A model generated the notes under the pieces. That model was given only the letters and a program-made list of their open reading frames with translations, ran no database searches and had not been told where the DNA came from. DNA of 7,078 nucleotides, taken from NCBI GenBank assembly GCA_945878515.1, contig CAMCTL010000165.1, positions 1 through 7,078 on the forward strand, written 5' to 3'. Position numbers and translations under genes: made by a program. This document shows positions 6,733-7,078 of this stretch, piece by piece; positions within the stretch are counted from its first letter, which is position 1, and the number at the start of each line of letters is the position of its first letter. Source of the stretch: Flavobacterium psychrophilum. GTDB taxonomy: Bacteria; Bacteroidota; Bacteroidia; Flavobacteriales; Flavobacteriaceae.

Positions 6733-6823
6733 TTAGCCACAGATGACACGGATTAAACTGATTTTCACTGATTTCTTTGTGAAATTCCTGCCTTTTTTGT
6801 GAACTTTGTGGTTAATATTTTTC
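6733..6823 (+). repeat. Inverted-repeat-bounded intergenic element, possible terminator
   Basis: TTAGCCACA at 6733-6741 pairs with TGTGGTTAA at 6807-6815 over nine positions (one G-T wobble), enclosing an 83-bp element. Inside, TTTCAC (6763-6768) pairs with GTGAAA (6779-6784) across a 10-base loop. The right end runs straight into a T-rich stretch (ATATTTTTC, 6816-6824), so in RNA the element could act as a terminator for the upstream gene. The internal text, with recurring GATT units (ACACGGATT, AACTGATT, CACTGATT), resembles short interspersed sequences I recall from many Flavobacterium genomes. The pairings are seen directly; dispersal in the genome is inferred. Confidence 0.6.
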
Positions 6824-6828
6824 TTAAA

Positions 6829-6853
6829 TGACCTTATATGCCTTATATGGTCA
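6829..6853. terminator. Imperfect hairpin with a 9-bp tandem repeat between convergent genes
   Basis: CCTTATATG occurs twice head to tail at 6832-6840 and 6841-6849. The surrounding 25 bases also form an imperfect palindrome: TGACC at 6829-6833 pairs with GGTCA at 6849-6853, then after one mismatch TTAT... gives TATA-type pairing toward the centre. The right arm contains the last bases before and the TGA stop of the - strand adenine deaminase (6851-6853). A symmetric hairpin between two converging genes could work as a bidirectional terminator, but the arms are AT-rich and weak, and no clean T-tract follows on the - strand side. Confidence 0.35.
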
Positions 6854-7078
6854 AATAATCTCCAAATCCACAAACGAAAAGGTGTTTCCACTAAACAATC
6901 CTTTATCGGATAATTTCAAATCGGGAATTACCAATAAAGCCATAAACGAAAGCGTCATAAAAGGAGCTTTCAAATTACTGCCCAGTTCTTTCGCCATCGC
7001 ATCAATTTCTTGGTATAATTTTCCGGTTTCCCAGCCGTTTTTATCGCTCATAATTCCTGCAACAGGCAAAGCCAACAT
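6851..7078 (-). CDS. ade: Adenine deaminase, C-terminal end (rest outside window)
   Basis: This is the last 75 residues of a bacterial adenine deaminase of the Ade type, which converts adenine to hypoxanthine and ammonia in purine salvage. Recognition rests on the conserved C-terminal region: LPVAGIMSD at 4-12, a helix ending in [12 protein letters not shown], then [20 protein letters not shown] (41-60) and a final [12 protein letters not shown]. The full family is several times longer (roughly 540 residues from memory), and the metal-binding amidohydrolase core would lie beyond position 7078. The apparent Met at the window edge is therefore internal and not a start. The gene converges on the HopJ-family gene, and its TGA stop lies in a small palindrome. 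No frameshift or stop is seen in this part. The fragment alone cannot show whether the active site is intact. Confidence 0.85.
   Translation of the reverse strand: MLALPVAGIMSDKNGWETGKLYQEIDAMAKELGSNLKAPFMTLSFMALLVIPDLKLSDKGLFSGNTFSFVDLEII

Noticed and set aside
1..7078. tRNA, rRNA, insertion sequence or attachment site
   Set aside because: I saw no cloverleaf, rRNA text, transposase or integrase coding, or convincing target-site duplication.

Overview
The window is AT-rich, tightly packed bacterial DNA that reads as a member of the Bacteroidota, most likely Flavobacterium or a close relative. The evidence is the Lys/Ile/Asn-rich proteins, A-rich start regions without clear Shine-Dalgarno sequences, a TAnnTTTG promoter box of the Bacteroidota type, a TsaB whose start must be TTG, and intergenic repeats in a style I recall from flavobacterial genomes. 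The genus is inferred; no rRNA or marker search was possible.

Positions 1-5506 form a + strand tripartite export locus. It holds the C-terminal end of a MacB-type ABC permease (1-336), a complete second permease (339-1604), a periplasmic adaptor (1647-2762), a TolC-family outer-membrane channel (2843-4213) and a second, paralogous adaptor (4220-5506). The two permeases would form a heterodimer in the inner membrane, the adaptors would bridge the periplasm, and the TolC-like protein would form the outer-membrane exit. No ATP-binding subunit is visible; it would be expected upstream of position 1 or elsewhere in the genome. A promoter-like box just before the TolC gene suggests that the channel and second adaptor can be transcribed separately from the permeases.

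The whole gap 5507-5571 is a run of seven-base units ending in four perfect copies, which abut the TTG start of tsaB (5572-6249). TsaB is a housekeeping protein of tRNA t6A modification and has no obvious functional link to the exporter. A 131-bp gap with a possible promoter follows, then a 115-aa HopJ-family protein (6381-6728). Past it, an interspersed-repeat-like element bounded by inverted repeats (6733-6815) and a second hairpin (6829-6853) separate it from the convergent 3' end of an adenine deaminase gene on the - strand (6851-7078, cut by the window edge).

Most of the window is ordinary core genome. The points most worth a second look are the two-adaptor exporter with an internal promoter, the heptamer array that sets the tsaB start, and the inverted-repeat element between hopJ and ade. 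I see no convincing new defence, toxin or mobile system here.
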